64,000 nt of DNA, from the NCBI GenBank assembly GCA_028689025.1, contig JAQTXA010000009.1:33166-97165 (forward strand), written 5' to 3'. The position numbers and the translations under genes were made by a program. Below the pieces are notes generated by a model. It searched no databases. It had not been told where the DNA came from and saw nothing but the letters and a program-made list of their open reading frames with translations. Positions 31,423 through 40,701 of this stretch are shown here, one piece after another (position 1 is the first letter of the stretch; each line of letters begins with the position of its first letter). This DNA is from Aliarcobacter sp. (GTDB taxonomy: Bacteria; Campylobacterota; Campylobacteria; Campylobacterales; Arcobacteraceae).

Positions 31423-32855
31423 GATTTGATTTACAATTATTAGATTTTGTTCATTGCGACAAAGATTCTGAAAAATTAGCAATATGTGCCAGTGATAAAG
31501 ATTTAACTTGGGGCGAATTTAAAAATGAAGTTGAAAAACTTAAAATAGAAATTTCAAAATATAATTTACCAAAAGGTCATCCAGTTGTTATTTATGGTCA
31601 TAAAGAAGCTAAATTTATAGTAACAATGACAGCTTGTATGAGTTTAGGATTGCCATATATTCCAGTTGATACAATTTATCCAAAAGAGAGACTTCATAAG
31701 ATTGTAAATATTGTAAATTCTGCACTTATAATAAATACTATTGATGATACTTTAGATTTTAATAAAGATAATGTAAATACTTCATATGATTTAGTTGATC
31801 CAATCATATATATTATATTTACATCTGGAAGTACAGGTGAGCCAAAAGGTGTTCAAATAACACAAAACTCAATATTAGATTTTAATGAGTGGTTGGAATC
31901 TGATTTTAAATTCTCAAAAGATAGTGTATTTATGAATCAAGCACCTTTTAGTTTTGATTTATCAGTATATGAACTTGTTGGATTTTTATCATTTGGCGGA
32001 ACTATTATTTTAAACAGTAGAGAATTACTTGAAAATCATATTGAGTATTTCGAACGATTAAAAAAATATAAGTGTAATACTTGGGTATCAACACCTTCAT
32101 TTATTAGTAAATATTTACTTTCATCTGAATTTACAACCAATGAAATAAAAAGTTTACAAACTTTCCTATTTTGTGGAGAAGTATTGCCTGCTATGACTGC
32201 AAAAAGAATTTTGAATAGTTTTCCAAGCTCAAAAGTTCTTAACACTTATGGGCCAACAGAAGCAACAGTTGCTACGACTTTAGTAGATATTACACCTGCA
32301 ATAATTGAGAAGTATTCAAAAAGTTTACCAGTTGGATATGTAAAAGAAAACACAATAATAAATCTATTAGATATTGATAGTGAAAATGTGGGAGAAATAG
32401 AGATAGTTGGCGATAATGTTTCTATTGGATATTTTAAAAATGAAGAGTTAAATGCTCAAAAATTTGAAGAAAAATATGAAAAAAGAAGTTTTAGAACTGG
32501 AGATTTTGGATATTTTGAAGATAATATGCTTTTTTTCGCAAATAGAAAAGATGAACTAATCAAACTTCATGGTTTCAGAATAGAAATAGGGGAGATTGAT
32601 AAAGAGTTTACAAATAATAAAAACATAAATGAATCAATCACAATTCCTTTAAAAAGAGGAACAGAAGTAGTAAAACTAATCACATTTATAATTACAAATA
32701 CTCAAATTGAAATAGAAGAGCTAAAAAAAGAGATTTCAGAAGTATTACCATATTATATGATTCCCTCAGATATAGTAGTTCTAGATAAATTTCCATATAA
32801 CACAAATCATAAAATTGATAAAAATCAATTGATTAATATTTATAGAGGATTATAA
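31419..32855 (+). CDS. dltA: DltA-like D-alanine--carrier-protein ligase
   Basis: A 478-residue adenylate-forming enzyme. Motifs: IIFTSGSTGEPKGVQI (P-loop A3, about 134-149), NTYGPTEATVATT (A5, about 275-287), FRTGDFGYFEDNML (A7, about 353), LHGFRIEIGEIDKEF (A8) and the C-terminal Lys in NHKIDKNQL (A10). It adenylates an amino acid (D-alanine in Gram-positive relatives) and loads it on DltC. It is slightly shorter than typical DltA (about 500) and closes the operon, followed 7 bp later by a terminator hairpin. Confidence 0.9.
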   Translation: MRFDLQLLDFVHCDKDSEKLAICASDKDLTWGEFKNEVEKLKIEISKYNLPKGHPVVIYGHKEAKFIVTMTACMSLGLPYIPVDTIYPKERLHKIVNIVNSALIINTIDDTLDFNKDNVNTSYDLVDPIIYIIFTSGSTGEPKGVQITQNSILDFNEWLESDFKFSKDSVFMNQAPFSFDLSVYELVGFLSFGGTIILNSRELLENHIEYFERLKKYKCNTWVSTPSFISKYLLSSEFTTNEIKSLQTFLFCGEVLPAMTAKRILNSFPSSKVLNTYGPTEATVATTLVDITPAIIEKYSKSLPVGYVKENTIINLLDIDSENVGEIEIVGDNVSIGYFKNEELNAQKFEEKYEKRSFRTGDFGYFEDNMLFFANRKDELIKLHGFRIEIGEIDKEFTNNKNINESITIPLKRGTEVVKLITFIITNTQIEIEELKKEISEVLPYYMIPSDIVVLDKFPYNTNHKIDKNQLINIYRGL

Positions 32856-32862
32856 AATATAA

Positions 32863-32895
32863 AAATGGAGGATTTAACTCCTCCATTTATTTTTT
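32863..32895. terminator. Bidirectional terminator between dltA and the RND gene
   Basis: A perfect 10-bp stem AAATGGAGGA / TCCTCCATTT with TTTAAC loop, followed by ATTTTTT on the plus strand. It sits between convergent genes and overlaps the stop region of the RND gene (32894). Confidence 0.85.
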
Positions 32896-35800
32896 AACTA
32901 ACTTTTCCTTTTTCATACCATTTTCTCAACCATGCATCAAGTGGATACATAAATTTATAAATAGCAGGAACAACAAGAAGAGTCAGAACTGTTGAACTAA
33001 CAAGTCCTCCTATAATTGCTAAAGCCATTGGAGCGTTACTTTCATGTCCTGCTCCACTTCCAAAAGCAAGGGGAATCATTGCTCCTATCATGGCAAATGT
33101 TGTCATTAAAATAGGTCTTAACCTTTTCTCACCAGCTTCTAAAAGTGCATCATCAATACTTTTTCCATCTTTAATAGCTCTATTTGCAAAATCAACCACT
33201 AAAATTGCATTTTTACCAACCATTCCTAAAAGCAGAATAATACCAATCATAACAAATAAACTAAAAGAGTTACCAGTTAGATATAAAGCAACCATTACAC
33301 CTGTAAAAGATAGTGGCATAGAAATCATAATAATAAATGGTTGTATTACTGATTCATATAAAGCTGCTAATATAAGATAAATTAAAATTACTGCTAAAAA
33401 AACTGCTGCACCAAAGGCTTTATTTGTATCTTGCATATTTTCAACATCACCTGTGAATCGATAATTATAAGCTTTTGGAAGAATTTCAGGCATTTTTGCT
33501 TTTATTACTTCAACAACTTTATCCAGTGAAGTATTAAAAATATTTGCAGTTACTAGAACTTTTCTCTCCCTATCAAATCTATTAATTGAAGCATTTCCTA
33601 AACTCTCTTTTATTTCAATTAATCCCTCAAGAGCAACAAATTGGCCTGCAGAATTTCGAACTTGTAATTTTTTCAAATCATCAATCGAACTTCTAAATTT
33701 ATCTTTTAAACGAACTGTTATATCAAATTGTCTTCCATTATCTTCATAATAAGAAACAGCACTATCACTAGAATATGCTGAGCCTAAAATTGAAGCAATC
33801 TCTTCAACACTTACTCCTACTCTTTGGGCATTTTCTCTTAAAATTCCAATTTTGATTTCAGGTTTTCCATTTTCAAAATCTCTATCAACATCTACAATTC
33901 CAGAAGTCTCTTTTAGTATGTTCATCAGTTTTGTTGATGTTACATCAAGCTCTTCAAGTTTATCTCCTGTTATTACTACTTGAACAGGTGCAGTTGTTGC
34001 TCCTGTATCAAAATCATCTACTTTTTCTACAGCTATTGTCATATCTTTAATAGAAGAGAGTTTATCTCTATAATATTGGATAATCTCTTCTTGAGTTTTT
34101 TCTCTTTGGGCAAGTGGTTTTAATTTTATATAAATTCTTCCTTTATGTAACTCTTGCGCTGAGTTATATCCAATTGATGAGACAGAGTATAAAACATTTT
34201 TATCCTCTTTTAACATATCATCCAAAGGCATTATTGCTTTTTTCATTGATTCTAAATTAATTCCAACAGGTGCTTTTATACTAATTTGAAACTCTGCATT
34301 ATCTTGCATTGGTAAAAATGACATACCAACTTTTAAAGTAGTTGAGGCAACAAGTAAAGCAATAGTCACAATAATTGTTAAAGTTTTATAACGAATTAAA
34401 GGTTTTAATATCCAAATATATCCCTTATCAATTGCTTTTAAAATTGGCTCTGTTTTATGATAAAAACTGCTTTCTTTTGAACTTAAAACACGTGCAGCAA
34501 TACTTGGAATAAACATAATTGCTACAAAATAAGAGATTACAATACCAGAAGCAACAGTCATTGCAAATGAGTTAAAAAACATTCCAACAATTCCATCCAT
34601 GAAAGCTACTGGTACAAATACTGCTAATAAAACAGAAGAGATTGCTAAAATTGAAAAAGCAACTTCTTTTACACCCTCAAAAGAGGCCTGAAATGGGGTC
34701 ATTCCCTCTTCCATTTTTTTCATAATATTTTCAATAACAACAATAGCATCATCAATAAATATACCAATTGCAAGGGTAAGTCCAATTAGTGTTAAACGAT
34801 TTAAGTCATATCCTAAATAATTAATAATAGCAAAAGTTCCAATTACAGAAGTTGGAATTGCTAAGGCTGAAACAATAGTAGCAGTAACATTTCGTAAAAA
34901 AAGAAATACAATAATAACAGCAAGAAATGCTCCAAAAATAAGGTCAAATTGTACATTGTCAATATTTACCATAATTTTTTCAGATTGGTCTTGTAAGATT
35001 TTTATTTCAGTTTTCTCACCTGCAAGTATTTGAAGTTTTGGAAGTATTTTTTTTACTTCAGTGATAATATTTAATACATTTTCACCAGCTATTTTTTTTA
35101 CTTCTAAAGTTACACCTTGTTGACCATTTAAAGAAGAGAAACTTTTTGCATCGCTTAAACCATCTTGAATAGTTGCAACATCTTTTAATCTAACACCTGA
35201 TTTAACTAAAAGATTACCAACTTCTTCAATATCTTGAGCATCACCTTGGGCTTTAATAATAATCTCTTGGTTTTGACTAATAAGTTTTCCAACACCTTGT
35301 TTAACATTTTGTTTTTGAATAATATTACTCACATCAGCAGAAGTTAGATTATATTTATTTAGTAAAAAAGGGTCTATAAAAATACGAATTTCCCTATCTT
35401 GAAATCCTAAAATATTAACTTCTCCAACACCTTTTATTCTTTGTAATTGAGGTTTGAGTTTTTCATCTGCAAGTCTCATTAAAGAAGTTGTATCATTTCC
35501 ATCAGAAGCTATAAAAAGACTTATAACTGAACCTGAAGCTCCAAGTTTTTTTACTACTGGTTTATCAACTTCTGAGGGTAAATTTAACGCACCAATTTTA
35601 TCTCTCACATCATTTGTTGCTTCATCTAAATTTTTTGTAAGTTTAAATTGAATAGTTACAGCACTAAAACCCTCATAACTTGTTGACATAAGTTTATCAA
35701 TACCATCAACACCTGAAATTGCTTCTTCAATTTTATCTGTTACTTTTGTCTCAACTGTAGATGGATCTGCTCCATTGTATGTAGTTTGCACTGTTACAAT

Positions 35801-35923
35801 TGGAAAATCCACATTAGGAAAAAGATTAATTGGCATTGTGTTATATGACATTAATCCAAAAACAATAAATGTTAATACGCCCATTAATGTTGTAATTGGG
35901 CGATTAATAGCTAATTTATACAT
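32894..35923 (-). CDS. RND efflux transporter (HAE1-type inner-membrane pump)
   Basis: A 1009-residue RND protein with the twelve-helix, two-large-periplasmic-loop plan. TM1 starts MYKLAINRPITTLMGVLTFIVFG; the proton relay shows the Asp-Asp pair in AIGIFIDDAIVVIENIMKK (about 400) and the TM10 Lys in LLLGMVGKNAILVVDFA (about 918). It pumps drugs, detergents or other amphiphiles with the adaptor and TolC genes that precede it on the same strand (4-bp overlap between adaptor and TolC; 3-bp gap to this gene). TetR family regulation at the head of the operon. Which substrates it handles cannot be read. Confidence 0.95.
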   Translation of the reverse strand: MYKLAINRPITTLMGVLTFIVFGLMSYNTMPINLFPNVDFPIVTVQTTYNGADPSTVETKVTDKIEEAISGVDGIDKLMSTSYEGFSAVTIQFKLTKNLDEATNDVRDKIGALNLPSEVDKPVVKKLGASGSVISLFIASDGNDTTSLMRLADEKLKPQLQRIKGVGEVNILGFQDREIRIFIDPFLLNKYNLTSADVSNIIQKQNVKQGVGKLISQNQEIIIKAQGDAQDIEEVGNLLVKSGVRLKDVATIQDGLSDAKSFSSLNGQQGVTLEVKKIAGENVLNIITEVKKILPKLQILAGEKTEIKILQDQSEKIMVNIDNVQFDLIFGAFLAVIIVFLFLRNVTATIVSALAIPTSVIGTFAIINYLGYDLNRLTLIGLTLAIGIFIDDAIVVIENIMKKMEEGMTPFQASFEGVKEVAFSILAISSVLLAVFVPVAFMDGIVGMFFNSFAMTVASGIVISYFVAIMFIPSIAARVLSSKESSFYHKTEPILKAIDKGYIWILKPLIRYKTLTIIVTIALLVASTTLKVGMSFLPMQDNAEFQISIKAPVGINLESMKKAIMPLDDMLKEDKNVLYSVSSIGYNSAQELHKGRIYIKLKPLAQREKTQEEIIQYYRDKLSSIKDMTIAVEKVDDFDTGATTAPVQVVITGDKLEELDVTSTKLMNILKETSGIVDVDRDFENGKPEIKIGILRENAQRVGVSVEEIASILGSAYSSDSAVSYYEDNGRQFDITVRLKDKFRSSIDDLKKLQVRNSAGQFVALEGLIEIKESLGNASINRFDRERKVLVTANIFNTSLDKVVEVIKAKMPEILPKAYNYRFTGDVENMQDTNKAFGAAVFLAVILIYLILAALYESVIQPFIIMISMPLSFTGVMVALYLTGNSFSLFVMIGIILLLGMVGKNAILVVDFANRAIKDGKSIDDALLEAGEKRLRPILMTTFAMIGAMIPLAFGSGAGHESNAPMALAIIGGLVSSTVLTLLVVPAIYKFMYPLDAWLRKWYEKGKVS

Positions 35924-35926
35924 GAT

Positions 35927-36625
35927 TTACTCAACTTTAATTGAGCCATTGCCAAAAAGGCCTGGCATTAGATCTTTTGTTTTAACTTCAGCTTCCATTT
36001 GTCTTGTATCATTTAAAATTACTGGATAGATTTTTGTAATAATACCTTCATAATTTTTATCACTTCCATCAACGCTATATGTAAATACTTGTCCAACTTT
36101 TACTTTTTGCCAATACTTCTCATCAAATTTTAATACAAGTTTTACATCATCTAAAGCAATAACATCAATAAGTTTTGTTTGAGAAGCTAGTACAATTGCA
36201 CCTAAATCTATATTTTTTTTAGTAACAACTAAATCATAAGGCGCTCTTAATTCAGTTTTTCTCAAAATAATCTCTTTATTTTGAGCATTTAGTTGGCTAA
36301 TATCTCTATCATAAAGATAATTTTCCATTTTTTCTTTGTCTATAACATCAGATATTTTTGCGTATCTTTCGTAAGTTTTTGCCAAGTGTTCTGCATTCTT
36401 TCTTGCAGTTTCATACTCATTTTTTTCTTGTGCATTATTTAAAGAAAGAATTAAATCTCCCTTTTTTATCTTATCTCCAACATTTACATTTAATGTTGCA
36501 ACAATTCCTGAAGCTGAAAGCCCAAGTTGTGATTCTTTTTCACTAACAACATCAAATGTCGCGTAAATCTCTTCTGCAAACAAGGCATTGAACATAAATA
36601 GTATAATTATAAAAAATTTTTTCAT
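35927..36625 (-). CDS. RND periplasmic adaptor (short)
   Basis: A 232-residue membrane-fusion protein with a signal peptide (MKKFFIIILFMFNALFA). The lipoyl-like segment LGLSASGIVATLNVNVGDKIKKGDLILSLNNAQEKNEYETARKNAEHLAK, the coiled coil (about 70-120) and the return APYDLVVTKKNIDLGAIV are evident, followed by a beta-barrel domain. It is much shorter than AcrA/CmeA (about 370-400), missing most of the membrane-proximal domain, as in the small HefB-type adaptors of Helicobacter. It overlaps the TolC gene by 4 bp and would bridge pump and outer-membrane channel. Confidence 0.88.
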   Translation of the reverse strand: MKKFFIIILFMFNALFAEEIYATFDVVSEKESQLGLSASGIVATLNVNVGDKIKKGDLILSLNNAQEKNEYETARKNAEHLAKTYERYAKISDVIDKEKMENYLYDRDISQLNAQNKEIILRKTELRAPYDLVVTKKNIDLGAIVLASQTKLIDVIALDDVKLVLKFDEKYWQKVKVGQVFTYSVDGSDKNYEGIITKIYPVILNDTRQMEAEVKTKDLMPGLFGNGSIKVE

Positions 36626-37845
36626 TGAATAGCTCCTTTAATATTTTCACCCATTTCATAAAGTAGTACTGCTTTTTGGTACTCAACTTCATTTAAGGCT
36701 GTTTGTAATTGTGAATTTGAGTTAAATTTATCACTTAGTGAATCAAGATAACTAACATTATTTACAAGACCTTGTTGGAATTTCTTTTTAACTAACTCAT
36801 AAGTCATTTCTGAAGCTTGAAGTTTTGCTTTTGCTGCTTCAATTTTTGCCACAGAAGTTTTGTAGCTATTTTGAGCACTTTTAAAACTAGCTTTTGCTTT
36901 ATATTTTGCATAAGCTAATTCACTATTTTTAGATAAATAGTTTAAATAAGCAGCTTGTGCATTTGAAGATGTAGAAGCAAAATCAAAAATCTTCCATTCC
37001 ATTGCAAGTTGAACACTATTTTGTTGCTCTAAACTATCTACTTGTGTTGGATAATCAAAGTCATATTTTGAATAAGTATCTTGAAGTATTAGTGTTGGTT
37101 TATTTGGTGCTTTTGCAATTTCTACTTCTGATTTATTACTTTTTAAACTCTCTTCAAGAGCTAATATATCTAGACGTTTACTCTCTGGTGTGTTTACATC
37201 TTTATAAACAATAGTTGAACCTTTTTCTATACTTACTTCTTGCCCTGTTAGATACTCTAAAGTATTAGAAATATTGTTTAATGAATTATCTAAGGTTAAT
37301 AAATCAACTTTTGTTTGCTCAAGTGAAGAGACAATTTTTTGTAATTCATCAGCAGTAATTGAGCCAACTAATAAAAACTTTTCTAAACGATAACGTTCAG
37401 CTTCAAGCTGTTCTATTTTTTTTAAAGTTGATTCTTTATTAGCAAGTGTACTTAAATAGTTATAATAGTAATAAATAACATCCAATGAAACATTATTTTG
37501 AACTGATGCTAAAGCAAAAGTTGCAGATTTTACAAGAGCTTGTTGTTGTTCAAAAGATGCTTCTCTTTTTCCACCATCATAAATAGTAAATGCTAGTGTT
37601 GCTGATCCTGTTGTACTTTTTTCAGGAGTAAAAGCATTATTTTCTTGATTAAAAGTTTGATTTGCTCCTAAAGTAAGACTTGGCATATATGCACTTTTAG
37701 TTGCATACTCTTTTTCTTTTGAGGCTTCTAAACTGTAACGAGATGCTTCTACTTGTTTATTTTGTTCTGCAAAATTTAAAAGTTGTTCTAAATTTCCTGC
37801 AACTGCAAAAAGTGGGAAAAGCCATAAAATTAATGATTTTTTCAT
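36622..37845 (-). CDS. TolC-family outer-membrane efflux protein
   Basis: A 407-residue outer-membrane channel component with a signal peptide (MKKSLILWLFPLFAVAG). It has the two-repeat TolC plan: long helices (NLEQLLNFAEQNKQVEASRYSLEASKE; AYMPSLTLGANQTFNQ; second repeat KAPNKPTLILQDTYSKYDFDYP) and the coil-rich tail. The start is ATG 37845, where AAAGGAGAAATA is the ribosome site, rather than a TTG 18 bp upstream. The start codon overlaps the end of the TetR-like gene by one base. It works with the adaptor and pump that follow. Confidence 0.9.
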   Translation of the reverse strand: MKKSLILWLFPLFAVAGNLEQLLNFAEQNKQVEASRYSLEASKEKEYATKSAYMPSLTLGANQTFNQENNAFTPEKSTTGSATLAFTIYDGGKREASFEQQQALVKSATFALASVQNNVSLDVIYYYYNYLSTLANKESTLKKIEQLEAERYRLEKFLLVGSITADELQKIVSSLEQTKVDLLTLDNSLNNISNTLEYLTGQEVSIEKGSTIVYKDVNTPESKRLDILALEESLKSNKSEVEIAKAPNKPTLILQDTYSKYDFDYPTQVDSLEQQNSVQLAMEWKIFDFASTSSNAQAAYLNYLSKNSELAYAKYKAKASFKSAQNSYKTSVAKIEAAKAKLQASEMTYELVKKKFQQGLVNNVSYLDSLSDKFNSNSQLQTALNEVEYQKAVLLYEMGENIKGAIQ

Positions 37846-38456
37846 TATTTCTCCTTTGTGCAATTTTCTAGTAAATAGCTTATATGTTTACTCAAAGTAA
37901 GTTGTGTATCATTAAAACTCATATTTGAAGCTTTTGATTTAACAACTAGACCTTTTAAAACCATGATTATTGTATTAGTTAATATATCAATATCATCAAT
38001 AAAAAATTCGCCTTTTTCTACACCTTCATTTAAACATGCAGTTATAAAATCATAATCTACTTGAAAAGATTTATCAAAATAATCTGAATAAAGATTAGTT
38101 TTATCAATAAGCATTGAGCTAATAAAGTGTTGGAAAAGAATAAGTATTTGTTCTTTATCATAATCTCCTAAACCTTGTGTAAAATCATAGTACATTAATA
38201 TTTTTTCTTTAGCGCTCATATTTGGTTTAATTAATTGTTGGAAAGTAGTTTCGTGCTCTTGAATAATTATGTCCCAAATAGTAAAAACAATCTCTTCTTT
38301 ATTTTTAAAATAGAGATATATAGTTCCTTTTGCAACACCTGCGCTTTTGGCTATTTCATCAATACTCGTTTGTTGTATTCCTTTGTCACAAAAAAGTTTA
38401 ATAGAAGATAGTGCAATATCACTTCTTTTTTCATCTTTATCTATAATTCTTGCCAT
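37845..38456 (-). CDS. TetR/AcrR-family repressor of the efflux operon
   Basis: A 203-residue regulator with an N-terminal TetR HTH (IALSSIKLFCDKGIQQTSIDEIAKSAGVAKGTIYLYFKNKEEIVFTI, residues about 13-60) and a ligand-binding C-terminus. The start was set at 38456 because an ATG 36 bp further upstream would place the operator dyad 38473-38493 inside the coding region and add an atypical N-terminus. It is the first gene of the TetR-TolC-adaptor-RND operon and most likely represses it through that operator, with release by an efflux substrate. Confidence 0.9.
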   Translation of the reverse strand: MARIIDKDEKRSDIALSSIKLFCDKGIQQTSIDEIAKSAGVAKGTIYLYFKNKEEIVFTIWDIIIQEHETTFQQLIKPNMSAKEKILMYYDFTQGLGDYDKEQILILFQHFISSMLIDKTNLYSDYFDKSFQVDYDFITACLNEGVEKGEFFIDDIDILTNTIIMVLKGLVVKSKASNMSFNDTQLTLSKHISYLLENCTKEK

Positions 38457-38472
38457 AAAATACCTTTTTATA

Positions 38473-38493
38473 AATGAATGACCGTCAGTCATT
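38473..38493. promoter_or_regulatory. TetR-family operator dyad of the efflux operon
   Basis: A 21-bp dyad, half-site AATGAnTGAC with its mirror GTCAnTCATT around a central base pair; all nine defined positions per half match. The TGAC/GTCA core is typical of TetR/AcrR operators. It lies 17 bp upstream of the regulator's ATG. Confidence 0.8.
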
Positions 38494-38613
38494 AAAAATT
38501 ATATAACTATATTTCTTAAATATAGGAAGTAATTTGTAATATATTTAGATTAAATAAGAATTGAATTGTAAAAAATTAATTTTAAAAGTAAGTAAGATAT
38601 AAAGTTAAATAGA

Positions 38614-38698
38614 TGGTACCGCTAGTCGGACTTGAACCGACATACCCAAAGGGCGAGGGATTTTGAATCCCTTGTGTATACCATTTCACCATAGCGGC
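38614..38698 (-). tRNA. tRNA-Leu (CAA)
   Basis: An 85-nt gene on the minus strand with encoded CCA. The acceptor stem GCCGCTA pairs with TAGCGGT (G-U at the end), the anticodon stem AGGGA/TCCCT closes loop TTCAAAA with anticodon CAA, and a variable arm of the leucine class (CGCCCTTTGGGTAT) is present; the T arm is TCGG-TTCAAGT-CCGA. It lies downstream of hup on the same strand beyond a terminator. Confidence 0.95.
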
Positions 38699-38711
38699 AT
38701 TATATAAAATT

Positions 38712-38746
38712 AAAAAAGGAATTCACTATTAATGAATTCCTTTTTT
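38712..38746. terminator. Terminator between hup and tRNA-Leu
   Basis: A 14-bp stem AAAAAAGGAATTCA / TGAATTCCTTTTTT with a 7-nt loop. It is self-complementary with terminal A/T runs and so can act on either strand; it ends the hup transcript on the minus strand. Confidence 0.88.
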
Positions 38747-38759
38747 AGAAGAAAAGAGA

Positions 38760-39038
38760 TTATTTAGCTGCAACAGCTTCTTTTAAAGCTTTTCCAACTT
38801 TAAATTTAGCAACAGTTGTAGCTGCAACATTAACAGTTTTGTCAGTTCCAGGAACTTTAGCTGTTCTTGCTGCTCTTTCAGCAGTTGTAAATGTTCCAAA
38901 TCCAATAAAGCTTACAGATTCTTTTTTTACTAATGATTCTGTAATAGTATCTAATACAGCATCAACTGCACCTTTTGCATCTTTTTTAGATAAACCAGCT
39001 TTTGCAGCTACTGCGTCAATAAATTCTGCTTTGTTCAT
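38760..39038 (-). CDS. hup: HU-family DNA-binding protein
   Basis: A 92-residue histone-like protein, MNKAEFIDAVAAKAGLSKKDAKGAVDAVLDTITESL for the dimerisation helices, then FIGFGTFTTAERAARTAKVPGTDKTVNVAATTVAKFKVGKALKEAV. The arm contains the conserved GFGxF and a Pro. HU bends and compacts DNA as a dimer. The arm is unusual in having PGTDKTVN in place of the common RNPxTGExI. It has a good ribosome site (AAGGAG) and its own terminator. Confidence 0.95.
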   Translation of the reverse strand: MNKAEFIDAVAAKAGLSKKDAKGAVDAVLDTITESLVKKESVSFIGFGTFTTAERAARTAKVPGTDKTVNVAATTVAKFKVGKALKEAVAAK

Positions 39039-39159
39039 GGATGAACTCCTTGTATAAAATTAAATTGAGAAAACTTTATAGTATTTAAGCTTTAAAATAG
39101 CTAAAACTAGGGCATTTCGTAAATATTTAGGGTAAAAAATAATCAAAATACAGATTTTT

Positions 39160-39738
39160 CTATTCAAAAGAGGTTTTTATGCTCAAAAGTCGACAAGAAT
39201 TTTCTAAAATTGCAATTTTCCTTACAAGTTCATGAACATCTCTATCGTACACATAAGTACCAATTCCTTTGATTACCATAATGTTATTTTCAGACTCTTT
39301 TAAATACTTTGTAATCTCCAATGCATTCCTTTTATACCATGTTGTAAAATCCCCTGGATTATATATATTTATTTCTCCAAATGTTGTTCTACCAAAAAAA
39401 TCTTCAAAAATGATTTTGTCATGTTCTAAAGTGTATGCAGTTGTATAAATTGGCATTCCAAAAGCTATATATTTAGCTTCATGTATATTTGCGTAAATTG
39501 TTGCATGTATATGAGATTCAATACTTGCTATATGCCATCGGTAATCTTGTTTATTAATATTTAAACTACAAAACGAATTTTCATCCATTTCATCAAAAAT
39601 TGCATCACCTGTGTTGATTATAAAATTGTGTTGGTCAACTTTAGTTGATATAGCTCCATGATAAATACCAAAGAAATTCTTTCTAAACATTGTCAAAGAT
39701 AAGCCAGAGAGTAATTTTACAGTAGATTTATCAATCAT
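39160..39738 (-). CDS. Class II aldolase/adducin-family protein
   Basis: A 192-residue protein of the class II aldolase family. The metal-binding His pair lies in ASIESHIHATIYANIHEAKYIAFG (about residues 73-96), and an N-terminal NFFGIYHGAISTKVDQHNFIINTG block corresponds to the GNxSxR/phosphate-binding region. A late conserved His expected near the C-terminus is not clear (VIKGIGTYVYDRDVHELV may hold it). Substrates in the family include fuculose, ribulose and methylthioribulose phosphates; which applies cannot be told. It is divergent from rsmH. Confidence 0.75.
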   Translation of the reverse strand: MIDKSTVKLLSGLSLTMFRKNFFGIYHGAISTKVDQHNFIINTGDAIFDEMDENSFCSLNINKQDYRWHIASIESHIHATIYANIHEAKYIAFGMPIYTTAYTLEHDKIIFEDFFGRTTFGEINIYNPGDFTTWYKRNALEITKYLKESENNIMVIKGIGTYVYDRDVHELVRKIAILENSCRLLSIKTSFE

Positions 39739-39798
39739 TTTAAAAGCCTTGAATATATTTTTAGATATTATACAGCAATTTAAATAAGGACCATTTTA

Positions 39799-40701
39799 AT
39801 GAATATCCCCCATATCCCTGTTTTGTATAAAGAGACGTTAGAAGCCTTCGTAAATATAGATAGTGGTTATATAATTGATTGTACAACAGGATTTGCAGGT
39901 CATAGTAGTGGATTATTAGCTTCAAATGAAAATGTAAAACTAATTTGTAATGATCAAGATGATGAAGCTTTAGCCTTTAGTAAGAATAGATTAGCACCTT
40001 TTGAAAATAGGGTGATTTTTAACAAGGGTAATTTTGAGCATGTTATTGATACTTTCAAAGATTATGAAATAAGAGGTGTTTTAGCTGATATTGGGGTTTC
40101 TTCTCTACAGTTAGATAAGTTAGAACGTGGTTTTGGGTTTGATAGTCTTACTTTAGATATGAGAATGAATCAAAATCAAGCTTTAGATGCAGCAACGGTT
40201 GTAAATACATATTCTACAAGTGAACTTGAAAGAGTTTTCAAAGAGTGTGGAGAAGTGAGAGAATATAAAAAAGTTGCTTCATTAATTGTGAATAATAGAC
40301 CATTTACAAGTGCAAAAGAGATTTCAGAACTTTTATCAAAAAAAATGTCAAAGGGAAAAATTCATCCAGCAACTTTACCTTTTCAAGGAATTAGAATTGA
40401 AGTAAATGATGAGTTAGGAGTTTTAGAGAGACTTTTTGATTCATTAGAAAATGCAAAATTTAAAAATTGTATAGTTGCTATCATCTCTTTTCACTCTTTA
40501 GAAGATAGAATTGTTAAAAATTATTTTAAAAAATGGACAAAATCATGTATTTGTCCAGAGGGTGTTTTTAGATGTGAATGTGGAAATAATCATGCTTTAG
40601 GGAAAATTATTACAAAAAAACCTATAATTCCAACAGCACTTGAAATTAAACAAAACCCAAGAAGTAGAAGTTCAAAATTAAGGATTTTTAAATTTGACTA
40701 G
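39799..40701 (+). CDS. rsmH: 16S rRNA (cytosine1402-N4)-methyltransferase RsmH
   Basis: A 300-residue methyltransferase, formerly MraW, which methylates N4 of C1402 in 16S rRNA with S-adenosylmethionine. Clear marks are HIPVLYKETLEAF at the start, the SAM-binding region CTTGFAGHSSGLLA, ADIGVSSLQLDKLERGFGF, LDMRMNQNQALDAATVVN and the C-terminal IISFHSLEDRIVKNYFK and RSRSSKLRIF. It overlaps the FtsL-like gene by 8 bp, as mraW-ftsL pairs do. Confidence 0.97.
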   Translation: MNIPHIPVLYKETLEAFVNIDSGYIIDCTTGFAGHSSGLLASNENVKLICNDQDDEALAFSKNRLAPFENRVIFNKGNFEHVIDTFKDYEIRGVLADIGVSSLQLDKLERGFGFDSLTLDMRMNQNQALDAATVVNTYSTSELERVFKECGEVREYKKVASLIVNNRPFTSAKEISELLSKKMSKGKIHPATLPFQGIRIEVNDELGVLERLFDSLENAKFKNCIVAIISFHSLEDRIVKNYFKKWTKSCICPEGVFRCECGNNHALGKIITKKPIIPTALEIKQNPRSRSSKLRIFKFD

